Assembly: GCA_018449595.1 (NCBI GenBank)
Contig: JAAVUU010000002.1
Location: forward strand, 186,001 to 250,000
Direction of reading: 5' to 3'
Origin: Rhizobiales bacterium dw_265
GTDB lineage: Bacteria; Pseudomonadota; Alphaproteobacteria; Micropepsales; Micropepsaceae
Length of the DNA stretch: 64,000 nucleotides
Position 1 is the stretch's first letter; each line of letters begins with the position of its first letter. Shown in pieces: positions 29,420 to 39,997 of this stretch. Below the pieces are notes generated by a model. The model was not told the origin of the DNA. It saw only the letters and a program-made list of their open reading frames with translations, and searched no databases. The position numbers were made by a program, and so were the translations under genes.

Positions 29420-29462
29420 GGGTCCCGGCTCTGCGCGGCTTCGCCGCCTGGCCGGGATGACA
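29420..29462. repeat. Short palindromic element between rpmD and rplO
   Basis: GTCCCGGC at 29422-29429 mirrors GCCGGGAT at 29452-29459, with an inner GCGGC-TTC-GCCGC hairpin, and the unit ends in ATGACAG. It resembles a half-unit of the dispersed palindromes elsewhere in the window. It fills nearly the whole 58-base gap, so a repeat has landed inside the spc operon without breaking a gene. Confidence 0.6.
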
Positions 29463-29474
29463 GGAGTTAAGGCA

Positions 29475-30026
29475 ATGAAGCTGAACGAAATCGCCAACAA
29501 TCCCGGCGCCCACAAGCACAAGCACAAGGTCGGCCGCGGCTCCTCCTCGGGCCTGGGCAAGACCTCCGGCCGCGGCGTCAAGGGCGCCAAGGCCCGTACC
29601 GGCAACGGCATCTACGGCTTCGAAGGCGGCCAGATGCCGCTGCACATGCGCATTCCCAAGCGCGGCTTCAACAACATCTTCGCCAACGACTTTTCGGAAG
29701 TGAACCTCAACCGCATCCAGAAGGCGATCGACAACAAGAAGCTCGACGCCGGCGCCAAGATCACCGAGGAGGTCCTGCGCAAGGCCGGCCTGGCCCACAA
29801 GAGCAAGGACGGCGTGCGCCTGCTGGGCAAGGGCGTCATCACCGCCAAGATCGACATCGAAGTGGCCGGCGCCAGCGCCTCGGCCAAGGAAGCGGTCGAA
29901 AAGGCCGGCGGCAGCGTCACCACCACCTTCGTCAAGAAGGTGTACAACAACAAGAAGGGCGAACCGGGCAAGCGCCAGACGCGCCGCATCGAGTCCGCCA
30001 AGAAGCGCGAAGCGCGCAAGGCCTGA
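29475..30026 (+). CDS. rplO: Large-subunit ribosomal protein L15
   Basis: A 183-aa protein of late 50S assembly. [20 protein letters not shown] and [20 protein letters not shown] are diagnostic. A basic C-terminal tail extends it beyond the usual 145-160 aa. ATG 29475 follows AGGAGTTAAGG; the earlier in-frame start lies in the repeat and is rejected. Confidence 0.97.
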   Translation: MKLNEIANNPGAHKHKHKVGRGSSSGLGKTSGRGVKGAKARTGNGIYGFEGGQMPLHMRIPKRGFNNIFANDFSEVNLNRIQKAIDNKKLDAGAKITEEVLRKAGLAHKSKDGVRLLGKGVITAKIDIEVAGASASAKEAVEKAGGSVTTTFVKKVYNNKKGEPGKRQTRRIESAKKREARKA

Positions 30027-30137
30027 AAATTGGGCCGTCCCGCTCGAAAGGGCGGGGCGGGTACCCCATATAGGGCCGGATAGCATGGGGCCGGCGCCGG
30101 TGCGGGTCGCATCGGCATGTTTCTGGGAGCAGCCTGA

Positions 30138-31478
30138 ATGGCATCTGCAGCCGAACAACTGGCAGCCAATTTCAGTTTCAACAACCTGGGCAAATCCCAG
30201 GAACTGCGCAACCGCATCTTCTTCACCCTGGGCGCCCTGATCGTGGCGCGCATCGGCAGCTACATCCCCATGCCCGGCATCGATCCGGCGGCGCTGGCGC
30301 AGCAGATGCAGCAGTCCGGCGGCGGCATGCTCGACGTCTTCAACACTTTGTCGGGCGGCGCGGTCGGCCGCATGGCGGTGTTCGCCCTGGGCATCATGCC
30401 CTATATCTCGGCCTCCATCATCATCCAGCTGATGACCACGGTGTTTCCCGAACTGGAAGCGCTGAAGAAGGAAGGCGAGGCAGGCCGCAAGGTCATCAAC
30501 CAGTACACCCGCTATTTCACCGTGGCGCTGGCGGTGGTCCAGTCTTACGGCATCGCGCTGGGGCTGGAGCATTTCGGCGGCCAGGGCCACATCGTCATCC
30601 ATCCCGGCTGGTTCTTCCGCATCGGCGCGGTGGTCACGCTGACGGGCGGCACCATGCTGCTGATGTGGATCGGCGAGCAGATCACGTCGCGCGGCGTCGG
30701 CAACGGCATTTCGCTGATCATCTTCGCCGGCATCGTGGCGCGTTTCCCCAGCCTCATCGTCCAGACCCTGGAACAGGCGCGCACCGGCGCGGTCAATCCG
30801 CTGCTGATCATCTTCTTCGCGGTCTTCACCGTGGCGCTGGTCGGCTTCATCGTCTTCATGGAACGCGCCCAGCGCCGGCTATTCGTCACCTATCCCAAGC
30901 GCCAGGTCGGCAACAAGGTCTATGGCGGCGATAGCTCGCATTTGCCGCTGAAGCTCAATGTCTCGGGCGTGATCCCGCCGATCTTCGCCTCCTCGATCCT
31001 GCTGCTGCCGACCACGGTGGCCAGCTTCAACGCCCAGAACCTGCCGGAATGGCTGCAGACCGTCGTCACCTATCTCAGCCGCGGCCAGCCGCTCTACATG
31101 GTGATGTATGCGGCGCTGATCCTGTTCTTCTCCTTCTTCTACACCTCCATCGTCTTCAATCCGGAAGAGACGGCGGAAAACCTGAAGAAGTATGGCGGCG
31201 TCTTTCCCGGCATCCGCCCCGGCAAGAAAAGCGCCCAGTTCATCGACTATACGCTCACCCGCATCACCGTGATCGGCGCGCTGTACCTGACCTTCGTCTG
31301 CCTGATCCCCGAATTCATGTTCTACAAGTACAATCTCAGCTTCTCGCTGGGCGGCACCTCGATCCTGATCGTGGTGTCGGTGACCATGGACACGGTGGCG
31401 CAGATTCAGAGCCACCTGGTGGCCCAGCAATATGAAGGACTCTTGAAGAAGTCGAAGCTGCGGGGAGCGCGCAAGTGA
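30138..31478 (+). CDS. secY: Protein translocase subunit SecY
   Basis: A 446-aa channel-forming inner-membrane protein with ten predicted helices. Hallmarks are RIGSYIPMPGIDPAALAQQM, FALGIMPYISASIIIQL, and the cytoplasmic loop RRLFVTYPKRQVG that contacts SecA and the ribosome. It follows a 111-base gap containing GC-rich inverted sequence, and its stop overlaps the GTG start of adk (GTGA). Confidence 0.98.
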   Translation: MASAAEQLAANFSFNNLGKSQELRNRIFFTLGALIVARIGSYIPMPGIDPAALAQQMQQSGGGMLDVFNTLSGGAVGRMAVFALGIMPYISASIIIQLMTTVFPELEALKKEGEAGRKVINQYTRYFTVALAVVQSYGIALGLEHFGGQGHIVIHPGWFFRIGAVVTLTGGTMLLMWIGEQITSRGVGNGISLIIFAGIVARFPSLIVQTLEQARTGAVNPLLIIFFAVFTVALVGFIVFMERAQRRLFVTYPKRQVGNKVYGGDSSHLPLKLNVSGVIPPIFASSILLLPTTVASFNAQNLPEWLQTVVTYLSRGQPLYMVMYAALILFFSFFYTSIVFNPEETAENLKKYGGVFPGIRPGKKSAQFIDYTLTRITVIGALYLTFVCLIPEFMFYKYNLSFSLGGTSILIVVSVTMDTVAQIQSHLVAQQYEGLLKKSKLRGARK

Positions 31479-32053
31479 ATCTGGTTCTGTTCGGGCCGCC
31501 GGGGGCGGGCAAGGGTACCCAGTCCAAGACGTTGACCGAGACGCGCGGCCTGCCGCAGCTCTCCACCGGCGACATGCTGCGCGCCGCGATCGAGGCCGGC
31601 ACGCCGCTGGGCCTGGCGGTCAAGGCGACCATGGCCAAGGGCGAGCTGGTGTCGGACGAGACCGTCATCAAGATCATCGCCGAACGCTATGACCAGCCCG
31701 ACTGCAAGAACGGCGCGGTGTTCGACGGCTTCCCCCGCACCATTCCCCAGGCCGAGGCGCTGGACGCCATGCTGGCGGCGCGTGGCAAGAAGATCGACCT
31801 GGTGCTGGAGTTGAAGGTGGATGACGCCGTGCTGCTGTCGCGCGTCGAGGCCCGCATCAAGGCCGGCGGCGTGCTGCGTTCCGACGACACGCCGGAAACC
31901 CTGGCCCACCGGCTGGGCGTCTATTACAAGAACACCGCCCCGCTGATCGACTATTACCGCGCCCAGGGCAAGCTGAAGACGGTGGACGGCATGGCGCCGG
32001 TCGAATCCGTCACCGTCCAGATCGCCGACATCCTGGACGCCGTTCCCGCCTAG
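31475..32053 (+). CDS. adk: Adenylate kinase (short form)
   Basis: A 192-aa enzyme interconverting ATP + AMP and 2 ADP. The P-loop GPPGAGKGTQSKTL, the AMP-binding STGDMLRAAI and DGFPRT motifs are intact. The LID region (RIKAGGVLRSDDTPETLAHR) is short and lacks the Cys4 zinc site, matching the short bacterial class. Start is GTG 31475, coupled to secY. In many relatives rpsM follows directly; here it does not. Confidence 0.97.
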   Translation: MNLVLFGPPGAGKGTQSKTLTETRGLPQLSTGDMLRAAIEAGTPLGLAVKATMAKGELVSDETVIKIIAERYDQPDCKNGAVFDGFPRTIPQAEALDAMLAARGKKIDLVLELKVDDAVLLSRVEARIKAGGVLRSDDTPETLAHRLGVYYKNTAPLIDYYRAQGKLKTVDGMAPVESVTVQIADILDAVPA

Positions 32054-34212
32054 CGCTTCGCCAGGGTGAGAAGGTCTATGTTGGTGTCCGGCGCGACCGC
32101 GGCATCATAGATGATGTCTCCGGTCTTGGGATTGACCGCGAACGCGCTCTGGAAACCGGCCTGGTTCGTGGCGCCCGGCGCATAAGCGATGATTTTGGCG
32201 GGACCGCCGGCGAGCGGCTGGGCCCAGATGCGCGGCGGGCCGTCCACGTCATAGTCCGGCACCAGCACGTCATCGCCCCGGAACGCCATCGGCGCATCGT
32301 AAAAGGCGGGATATTTGTCGGTGAGTTGTGTGATGACGGCGCTGTCTATCCGCCAGATTCCAGGCTTGTCGGCCCGGGTCGCGAAGGTGCCTTCCTTGCG
32401 CATGGCGATGCCGACCCAATGGGGCGGGGCGAAGGGGACGCGCCGGGCGGGATTGTCGAGCGGAATGCGCCAGGTGCGCTTGTCCTTGCGCTCGAACTGG
32501 AAAATGGATTTGCCGTCCAGGCTCCAGGAGGGCATGCCCAGTCCCTTGGCTTTCATGTCACTGAACGATGACACTGCGGCGCCCTTTGCCGTCAATGTCT
32601 TCAAGGTCACGACGTCGGGCGTCTCGATCGCCAGGGCCAGCAACGATCCGTCCGGCGAAAACTGAATCGTATAGAGTGACGTCATTCCCCCGTCGAACAG
32701 CAGGGCCGGCGCCACGCCCGGCTTTATGGTCCAGATCGCATTGCTGCCGGAGCGGTTGGACAGGAAGGCCAGGGTGCCGTCCGGTGCAAAGGTGGGCGAC
32801 CAGGTATGGCCGTTCGCCGGGTCGATAATGTCGGGCTGCGCCGCCGGCGTGGCGCTGGCGCGAGCCAGGTTGCTGCGGCCGGTGTCGGTTTCGACCGCCA
32901 GCAGGCCGCCGCCGGCTGCGATATGCCCGACATTCAGCGCCGTGGCATAGACGCGATAGGGTTTGCCGCCATCCAGCGGAAAGTCGAGGATTTCGCTGCC
33001 GATGCCGAGCGACCGGCTGGCCATCACGCTTTGGGAATCGTCGGCCCAGGTCAGCGACGTGGTCCAGTCGCCGCGCTGCGCGATCTGGCCCAGGATACGT
33101 TCGCGGCCGCTGGCGATGTCGCGGATCACCACACTGTCGTTGAGGATCAGGTAAGCCAGCCATTTGCCGTCCGGCGAGCAGTGCAGGTTTCCCACAATGT
33201 CGCGCATTTCCGGTTCCTGGACGAGTATCTGCCGCGCCCCGCTGTCCACGTCCAGGCGGTAAATGGTGTAGCCCTTCAGCCCGATGTGCTCGCTGTAATA
33301 GACCTGCGAAGTGCCGGGCTGCCAGGCGATAGGGCTGGTGGGCGCCGAGGCGCACCGTCCGGCCTCGCGCGTTTCGCCGGCCGGCACCGTCGCCACCATG
33401 ATGCGGCAGGGTTCGTCTTTCTTTTGCGCGATATAGGCAAGGCGGGCGCCGTCCGACGACCAGGTCGGCCAGATATCGGCATATTCGTCATGGGAGATCC
33501 GGATGCCTTCGCCGCCCGCCACATTACGCACATAAATCTGGCGCGAGGCCAGGTCGGGGCCTGAGGCATAGGCCATCATGGACCCGTTGGGCGAAAAGCT
33601 GGGATATTGCTCCAGCGACAGGGTCGAGAGGAAAGGGCGGCTGCTGTCCACCGTCCAGCGGGGTTGCGGCCATAACAGCCAGGCCGTTGCCGCCGCCGCG
33701 ATCAGTAGGACGGCCATACCCAAAGCGAGGCGGTGGCGAAAGAACAGGCTGCGGCGGGGGGCCGAGACCGGCGGTTGCGGCGGCTGGGGCAGTTCGGGCG
33801 CAGTTGGCGGCGGCGGCTCGGGCGGCTCCGGCGCGGCAAGCGGTGGCGGCATCGCGGCCGTGGCTTTGGCCAGCAGCCGGTATCCCACGCGCGGAATGGT
33901 TTCGACGGCGAAAGACGCCGCGCCATCGGTCTCCGACAGCCGCCGCAGCCGCCCGATGACGCGGTTGATGGCGTCTTCCCCCACGATTCGCCCGTCCCAG
34001 CAGCGGGCGATCAGCTCGTCGCGGGACACAACCCGGCCGTCCGCCTGAAAAAGCGCGACCAGAACCTGCATGACCCGGGGTTCGAGCATCTCGCGCAGGT
34101 CGCCACGGGCGATTTCCCGCGTCGAAGGGCTGATCCGCAACCCCCCCAAAACGAAATCGGCCTCGCCCGCCAGATCAATGGGACGGCCAAATCGCTCGGA
34201 TTCATCCGTCAT
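32050..34212 (-). CDS. CadC-like membrane-bound transcriptional regulator with beta-propeller sensor
   Basis: A 720-aa protein. Residues about 20-115 are an OmpR/PhoB-type winged helix (LEPRVMQVLVALFQADGRVV, SRDELIARCWDGRIVGEDAI, ETIPRVGYRLLA). A Pro-rich linker at about 120-150 leads to one transmembrane helix at about 158-178 (LALGMAVLLIAAAATAWLL). The periplasmic part holds repeated TolB/PD40-like segments such as YPSFSPNGSMMAYASG and WSPTFAPDGTLAFLSNRSGS. The order matches CadC-type one-component regulators. It reads divergently from the UrcA-type cluster, which is a plausible target by position only. It converges with adk; the two coding ends overlap by four bases. Confidence 0.88.
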   Translation of the reverse strand: MTDESERFGRPIDLAGEADFVLGGLRISPSTREIARGDLREMLEPRVMQVLVALFQADGRVVSRDELIARCWDGRIVGEDAINRVIGRLRRLSETDGAASFAVETIPRVGYRLLAKATAAMPPPLAAPEPPEPPPPTAPELPQPPQPPVSAPRRSLFFRHRLALGMAVLLIAAAATAWLLWPQPRWTVDSSRPFLSTLSLEQYPSFSPNGSMMAYASGPDLASRQIYVRNVAGGEGIRISHDEYADIWPTWSSDGARLAYIAQKKDEPCRIMVATVPAGETREAGRCASAPTSPIAWQPGTSQVYYSEHIGLKGYTIYRLDVDSGARQILVQEPEMRDIVGNLHCSPDGKWLAYLILNDSVVIRDIASGRERILGQIAQRGDWTTSLTWADDSQSVMASRSLGIGSEILDFPLDGGKPYRVYATALNVGHIAAGGGLLAVETDTGRSNLARASATPAAQPDIIDPANGHTWSPTFAPDGTLAFLSNRSGSNAIWTIKPGVAPALLFDGGMTSLYTIQFSPDGSLLALAIETPDVVTLKTLTAKGAAVSSFSDMKAKGLGMPSWSLDGKSIFQFERKDKRTWRIPLDNPARRVPFAPPHWVGIAMRKEGTFATRADKPGIWRIDSAVITQLTDKYPAFYDAPMAFRGDDVLVPDYDVDGPPRIWAQPLAGGPAKIIAYAPGATNQAGFQSAFAVNPKTGDIIYDAAVAPDTNIDLLTLAKR

Positions 34213-34469
34213 CGGTCAACCATAGGGCTTTGATCGGCGATCCATCGGGTCGGGCCCCAATCGAAAACGGCGGAATACGGGCCTGATCACTGGGCAACCG
34301 GCGCAAGCCACTGGAGACCCCGATGCCCCGCACGACCGCCAACCCCGACCAGACCGCCGCGCACTATACGCGCAACACGGCCCCCGGCGAAGCGGCCAAC
34401 CGGCGCAGCAAGGCCTCCAGATCCCAGGCCGGTGCATCAACCCAACCCAATCAAACCAAGGAGATCACC

Positions 34470-34715
34470 ATGTTCCGCACCATCACCGGCATCGCCGTCC
34501 TCGCTTTGACCGTCGCCACCGCCCAGGCCGACACCCTGTCCACCCGCATCCAGCATGCGGCGGAAATGGCCTGCGCGCCCGAACGCGCTTCCGGCAGCCT
34601 GCCGGTCTCGCATTACGGCGCGATCTACCAGCAGTGCGTCTACCGCCTCAGCGCCTCGACCCTGACCAGGGTCCAGGACGCCCAGGCGTCGTCGCACAAG
34701 CTGGCCAGCAATTGA
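34470..34715 (+). CDS. UrcA-family small secreted protein, copy 1
   Basis: An 81-aa protein with signal peptide MFRTITGIAVLALTVATAQA, then the UrcA-type pattern TRIQHAAEMACAPE...YQQCVYRLSASTL with two spaced cysteines. UrcA proteins are small exported proteins of unknown function. AAGGAGATCACC precedes ATG 34470; the 49-codon upstream extension of the frame is rejected because it would hide the signal peptide. First of a tandem set. Confidence 0.75.
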   Translation: MFRTITGIAVLALTVATAQADTLSTRIQHAAEMACAPERASGSLPVSHYGAIYQQCVYRLSASTLTRVQDAQASSHKLASN

Positions 34716-34779
34716 GCCCTGGCGGGGGGCCGCTCCTGAAAAAATCGGCCCCATGCCCCCCAACCCAAAGGAGACTGCC

Positions 34780-35043
34780 ATGATCCGTTCCATCGCCATC
34801 CTTCTTGTTTCCACCCTGACTGTTGCCCAGGCCCAGACTTTCCATGTCGCGGTGCCGCTGGGCAGCGCAACGGCCGAGCGTATCCACGCCGCCGCCGAAA
34901 CCGCCTGCGGCCCGCTTCCCCGGACCTCGAGCGGCGCGCTGCTGCTGAATGGCGCCAGCAACCGCGCCTTCTGCATCCGCCGGGCGGAGCGGACAGCGCT
35001 GGCAAGCCTGGGCCGGAGCGATGCCCTGGTCGCCAGCAAATAA
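34780..35043 (+). CDS. UrcA-family small secreted protein, copy 2
   Basis: An 87-aa protein with signal peptide MIRSIAILLVSTLTVAQAQ and the core ATAERIHAAAETACGPL...RAFCIRRAERTAL. Two cysteines match the spacing in its neighbours. The start and 5' end (AGGAGACTGCCATGATCCG) are almost the same as at 35230, pointing to local duplication. ATG 34780. Confidence 0.75.
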   Translation: MIRSIAILLVSTLTVAQAQTFHVAVPLGSATAERIHAAAETACGPLPRTSSGALLLNGASNRAFCIRRAERTALASLGRSDALVASK

Positions 35044-35065
35044 GCCCCAAGCCAAGGAGATCGCC

Positions 35066-35203
35066 ATGACCACCGCCGCCTCGTCCACCGCCGCCCAGGC
35101 CCAGACTGCTCATGCCCAGCGGGGCTTCAACATGGTCGGGCGCATCCCCTCCGCCGCCGACAACCAGACCAGGCTGACCCAGGACAACATCGCCCGCAAC
35201 TAA
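35066..35203 (+). CDS. 45-aa hypothetical protein inside the UrcA cluster
   Basis: The frame starts at ATG 35066 after a strong CCAAGGAGATCGCC, like its neighbours. It is Ala/Thr/Gln-rich (TTAASSTAAQAQTAHAQRGF) and ends QTRLTQDNIARN. It has no signal peptide, no cysteine and no match I recognise. The ribosome binding site and the tight 22-27-base spacing on both sides argue that it is translated. Confidence 0.5.
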   Translation: MTTAASSTAAQAQTAHAQRGFNMVGRIPSAADNQTRLTQDNIARN

Positions 35204-35229
35204 GCCAAAACCGACACAAGGAGACTGTC

Positions 35230-35562
35230 ATGATCCGTTCCCTCACCACTGCCGCTGTCCTGGTCCTGGTCCTGGCCATTGCCTCGGCCCAGGCGGGCGC
35301 CGTTGTCATCGTTAACATAAAAGACCTCAGCCTGCCGGGCGACGCTTCCGCCCTGGCCGAGCGCATCCATGCCGCCGCCGAAAAGGCCTGCGGTGCGCCG
35401 GTTTACACTGCCGATAACCGGCCCTCGGTCCTATCCGAGGCCGAATCGGACCACCGTGCCTGTGTCCGCCGTGCCCGTGCACAGGCGATGGCGCAGGTTG
35501 CGGCGGCCCAGCTCCAATTGGCCCAGGCCGGTGCTGCCCGCACCGAGTTGGCCAGCCAATAG
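35230..35562 (+). CDS. UrcA-family small secreted protein, copy 3
   Basis: A 110-aa protein with signal peptide MIRSLTTAAVLVLVLAIASAQA and core DASALAERIHAAAEKACGAP...DHRACVRRARAQAM. It is longer than copies 1 and 2 because of a C-terminal Ala/Gln-rich helix (VAAAQLQLAQAGAARTELAS). Last gene of the cluster, 27 bases from a terminator. Confidence 0.75.
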   Translation: MIRSLTTAAVLVLVLAIASAQAGAVVIVNIKDLSLPGDASALAERIHAAAEKACGAPVYTADNRPSVLSEAESDHRACVRRARAQAMAQVAAAQLQLAQAGAARTELASQ

Positions 35563-35589
35563 GGTGCGGGGCCGCTTCAGCGGGGGTAT

Positions 35590-35628
35590 CGTGGGCGCCT
35601 TTCCCTGGAGGCGCCCACGAGCTTTTTT
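35590..35628 (+). terminator. Rho-independent terminator of the UrcA cluster
   Basis: 35590-35600 (CGTGGGCGCCT) pairs perfectly with 35609-35619 (AGGCGCCCACG), followed by GC and six T at 35623-35628. It insulates the following ribosomal promoter. Confidence 0.92.
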
Positions 35629-35638
35629 CACATGCCTG

Positions 35639-35666
35639 TTGACGGGGGAGGGGTGATTCATATAAT
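35639..35666 (+). promoter_or_regulatory. Sigma-70-type promoter for rpsM-rpsK-rpoA-rplQ
   Basis: TTGACG at 35639-35644 and TATAAT at 35661-35666 with a 16-base spacer: the best consensus promoter seen in the window. It starts 11 bases after a terminator and 146 bases before rpsM. Since the usual secY-adk-rpsM continuity is broken here, this operon needs its own promoter. Confidence 0.85.
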
Positions 35667-35811
35667 CCGCGCCCTCGCGACAGATTTTCCTGTCATTTCC
35701 GTGTTTTTGCAGGCCTTTCGCACCGGGCCGGGCCCGGATTTGGCCGCGGATTTGCCGTCCAAAATTTTATCAACGCGTTCAACGGCTTAAAAGCCTTCGG
35801 AGACACACCCA

Positions 35812-36189
35812 GTGGCACGTATCGCCGGCGTCAATATCCCGACCCAGAAGCGAGTCGAAATCGGCCTTCGCTATATCCATGGCATCGGGCCGCATACCGC
35901 GCACCAGATCGTGACCCAGCTGGGCATCGATCCGGCCCGGCGCGTCAGCGACCTGACCGAATCCGAAGTCATCCAGATCCGCGAAATCATCGACCGCGAC
36001 TATCTGGTCGAGGGCGACCTGCGCCGCGACGTGGCGATGAACATCAAGCGCCTGATGGACCTGGGCTGCTACCGCGGCCTGCGCCATCGCAAGAGCCTGC
36101 CGGTTCGCGGCCAGCGTACCCACACCAATGCCCGCACCCGCAAGGGACCCGCCAAGGCGATCGCCGGCAAGAAGAAAGTGACCAAGTAA
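35812..36189 (+). CDS. rpsM: Small-subunit ribosomal protein S13
   Basis: A 125-aa protein at the 30S head contacting P-site t[23 protein letters not shown] and [20 protein letters not shown] are diagnostic. GTG start at 35812, since the family N-terminus (ARIAGV) follows directly. First gene of the alpha operon here. Confidence 0.97.
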   Translation: MARIAGVNIPTQKRVEIGLRYIHGIGPHTAHQIVTQLGIDPARRVSDLTESEVIQIREIIDRDYLVEGDLRRDVAMNIKRLMDLGCYRGLRHRKSLPVRGQRTHTNARTRKGPAKAIAGKKKVTK

Positions 36190-36192
36190 ACC

Positions 36193-36591
36193 ATGGCCGT
36201 TGCAGACAAGAAGGCGCCCCGCGCCCGCAAGAAAGAAAAGAAGAATGTCGTTGTGGGCGTGGCGCATGTCGCCGCCACCTTCAACAACACCATCGTCACC
36301 ATCACCGATGCGCAGGGCAATGCCATCAGCTGGTCGTCGGCGGGCATGATGGGTTTCAAGGGCTCGCGCAAGTCCACGCCCTATGCGGCGCAGATGGCCG
36401 CCGAAGACGCCGGCAAGAAGGCCGTCGAGCACGGCATGCGCACCCTGGAAGTGGAAGTTTCCGGCCCCGGTTCGGGCCGCGAGTCTGCGCTGCGCGCGCT
36501 GCAGGCCGTCGGCCTGGTCGTCACCTCCATCCGCGACGTGACGCCCATTCCGCACAATGGCTGCCGCCCGCCCAAGCGCCGGCGCGTATAA
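36193..36591 (+). CDS. rpsK: Small-subunit ribosomal protein S11
   Basis: A 132-aa protein of the 30S platform. [20 protein letters not shown] and the C-terminal [18 protein letters not shown] are typical. It lies three bases after rpsM. Confidence 0.98.
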   Translation: MAVADKKAPRARKKEKKNVVVGVAHVAATFNNTIVTITDAQGNAISWSSAGMMGFKGSRKSTPYAAQMAAEDAGKKAVEHGMRTLEVEVSGPGSGRESALRALQAVGLVVTSIRDVTPIPHNGCRPPKRRRV

Positions 36592-36669
36592 GTTTTCGGA
36601 CGTACCCACTAACCCCGTCGCACGCATGGGCCTGGTCCGACAGGTTCGGGAAACGATGAGGAAAAAACT

Positions 36670-37686
36670 ATGTTTCAGAAGAACTGGCAGGAACTGATCA
36701 AGCCCGGCAAGCTCAAGACCGAATCCGGTCATGACGCCGGCAAGACCGCGACCATCACCGCCGAACCGCTGGAACGCGGCTTTGGCCTGACCCTGGGCAA
36801 TTCGCTGCGCCGCGTGCTGTTGTCGTCGCTGCAGGGCGCCGCCGTCACCGCGATCAATATCGAAGGCGTGCTGCACGAATTCTCGTCCATCCAGGGCGTG
36901 CGCGAGGACGTCACCGACATCGTGCTCAATGTGAAGATGATCTCGCTGCGCATGCATGCCGAAGGCCCCAAGCGCGTGTCGCTGCGCAAGCAGGGCCCGG
37001 GCGAAGTGAAGGCCGGCGACATCCAGGCCACCGCCGATATCGAAATCCTCAATCCCGACCTGGTGATCTGCACCCTGGACGAGAAGGTGGACTTCCGCAT
37101 GGAACTCACCATCGCCACCGGCAAGGGCTATGTCCCCGCCGACCGCAACCGCCCGGAAGATGCCCCCATCGGCCTGATCCCGGTGGATTCGCTGTTCAGC
37201 CCGGTCAAGAAGGTCTCCTACAAGGTCGAGAACACCCGCGAGGGCCAGATCCTCGACTATGACAAGCTGACGCTGACGGTGGAAACCAATGGCGCCGTCA
37301 CCCCGGACAATGCCGTGGCCTATGCCGCGCGCATTCTCCAGGACCAGCTGCAGGTCTTCATCAACTTCGAGGAGCCGCGCGAGCGCGCCACCGAGGAAGC
37401 CAAGCCCGACCTGGCCTTCAATCCGGTGCTGCTGAAGAAGGTGGACGAGCTGGAACTGTCGGTGCGTTCGGCCAACTGCCTGAAGAACGACAACATCGTC
37501 TATATCGGCGACCTGATCCAGAAGACCGAGGCGGAGATGCTCCGTACCCCGAACTTCGGCCGCAAGTCGCTGAACGAGATCAAGGCCGTTCTCGCGGAAA
37601 TGGGCCTGCACCTGGGCATGGAAGTGCCCGGCTGGCCGCCCGAGAATATCGAAGACCTCGCCAAGCGTTACGAGGATCAGTACTGA
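36670..37686 (+). CDS. rpoA: DNA-directed RNA polymerase subunit alpha
   Basis: A 338-aa subunit. The N-terminal assembly domain has [20 protein letters not shown]; the C-terminal domain that binds UP elements and activators has [20 protein letters not shown] and [14 protein letters not shown]. Usual length for the phylum. It follows a 78-base gap without a terminator. Confidence 0.98.
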   Translation: MFQKNWQELIKPGKLKTESGHDAGKTATITAEPLERGFGLTLGNSLRRVLLSSLQGAAVTAINIEGVLHEFSSIQGVREDVTDIVLNVKMISLRMHAEGPKRVSLRKQGPGEVKAGDIQATADIEILNPDLVICTLDEKVDFRMELTIATGKGYVPADRNRPEDAPIGLIPVDSLFSPVKKVSYKVENTREGQILDYDKLTLTVETNGAVTPDNAVAYAARILQDQLQVFINFEEPRERATEEAKPDLAFNPVLLKKVDELELSVRSANCLKNDNIVYIGDLIQKTEAEMLRTPNFGRKSLNEIKAVLAEMGLHLGMEVPGWPPENIEDLAKRYEDQY

Positions 37687-37699
37687 CGTCCATCACTTC

Positions 37700-37797
37700 G
37701 TCATGGCCCGCTTTATGCGAGCCATCCATAACCCTCTCGACGAAGTGACCGGATATTGAGAAGAAAATGGATCGCCCGAATAAATCGGGCGATGACG
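37700..37797. repeat. Dispersed two-hairpin palindromic repeat, copy B, between rpoA and rplQ
   Basis: It begins GTCATGGCCCGCTTTATGCG and GAGCCATCCA, and ends ATGGATCGCCCG...CGGGCGATGACG. The layout matches the copies at 12975 and 49385, with diverged arms. It occupies most of the 130-base gap between rpoA and rplQ without a T-run, so it may adjust rplQ expression or mRNA stability. Confidence 0.65.
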
Positions 37798-37816
37798 ATT
37801 AGAGTGAGACTGTAAA

Positions 37817-38236
37817 ATGCGCCACGGAAACCAAGGCCGCAAGTTCAACCGCACCGCTTCGCACCGCAAGGCGATGTGGGGCAACATGACCGCCGCGCTG
37901 ATCAAGCATGAGCAGATCAAGACCACCCTGCCCAAGGCGAAAGACCTGCGCCCGGTGATCGAAAAGCTGGTGACCCTGTCGCGCCGTGGGGCGAAAGACC
38001 TCCACGCCCGCCGCCAGGCCCTGGCCCAGATCAAGGACGCCGACCAGGTGACCAAGCTGTTCGATGTGATCGGCCCGCGTTATGCCGGCCGTCCCGGCGG
38101 CTACACCCGCGTGCTGAAGGCCGGGTTCCGCTTCGGCGACAACGCCCCGATGGCGATCATCGAGTTCGTTGACCGCGACGAAAGCGCCAAGGGCCAGGAC
38201 AGCGGCCCGGTGGAAGTGGCCGACAGCGAGGCCTGA
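37817..38236 (+). CDS. rplQ: Large-subunit ribosomal protein L17
   Basis: A 139-aa protein at the tunnel exit. [20 protein letters not shown] and the [20 protein letters not shown] segment are diagnostic. The C-terminus carries a short acidic tail. Last gene of the operon, followed by a terminator. Confidence 0.98.
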   Translation: MRHGNQGRKFNRTASHRKAMWGNMTAALIKHEQIKTTLPKAKDLRPVIEKLVTLSRRGAKDLHARRQALAQIKDADQVTKLFDVIGPRYAGRPGGYTRVLKAGFRFGDNAPMAIIEFVDRDESAKGQDSGPVEVADSEA

Positions 38237-38261
38237 TTTTGGCCAAATCTCTGAATTAGAT

Positions 38262-38290
38262 TTAAGGGGCGGCAGCGATGCCGCCCTTTT
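38262..38290 (+). terminator. Rho-independent terminator after rplQ
   Basis: AAGGGGCGGCA at about 38264-38274 pairs with TGCCGCCCTTT around the loop GCGA (one G-T pair) and ends in TTTT at 38287-38290. It lies 26 bases after the rplQ stop and just before the protease gene. Confidence 0.85.
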
Positions 38291-38305
38291 ACGTTTCAAG
38301 GCACC

Positions 38306-39790
<1,485 letters not shown>

Positions 39791-39997
39791 ATCATCACAT
39801 TTGACATCATCGCGATCACAATCGCGGCGGGAATGTGTTCATCGCGCGTTCAAGGGCATGGCGGCGAAGCGTTACAAAAGAAGTGTTACGCCTTGTTGCC
39901 CGCAATCAATTCTCGTCTTGTGGTCTGCTTTTAACGCGACGGATCGCACCCGGCGGCGTTAGGACTTCTGCGTGGGGGGTACATGCAGAGGATGACC
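39791..39997. other. 207-base gap between the Do-type protease and the outer-membrane barrel gene
   Basis: It contains a short hairpin CGCGAT-CACA-ATCGCG at 39811-39826 and AT-richer DNA near 39880-39950 that should hold the promoter of the next gene. I could not identify a convincing -35/-10 pair. Confidence 0.5.
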
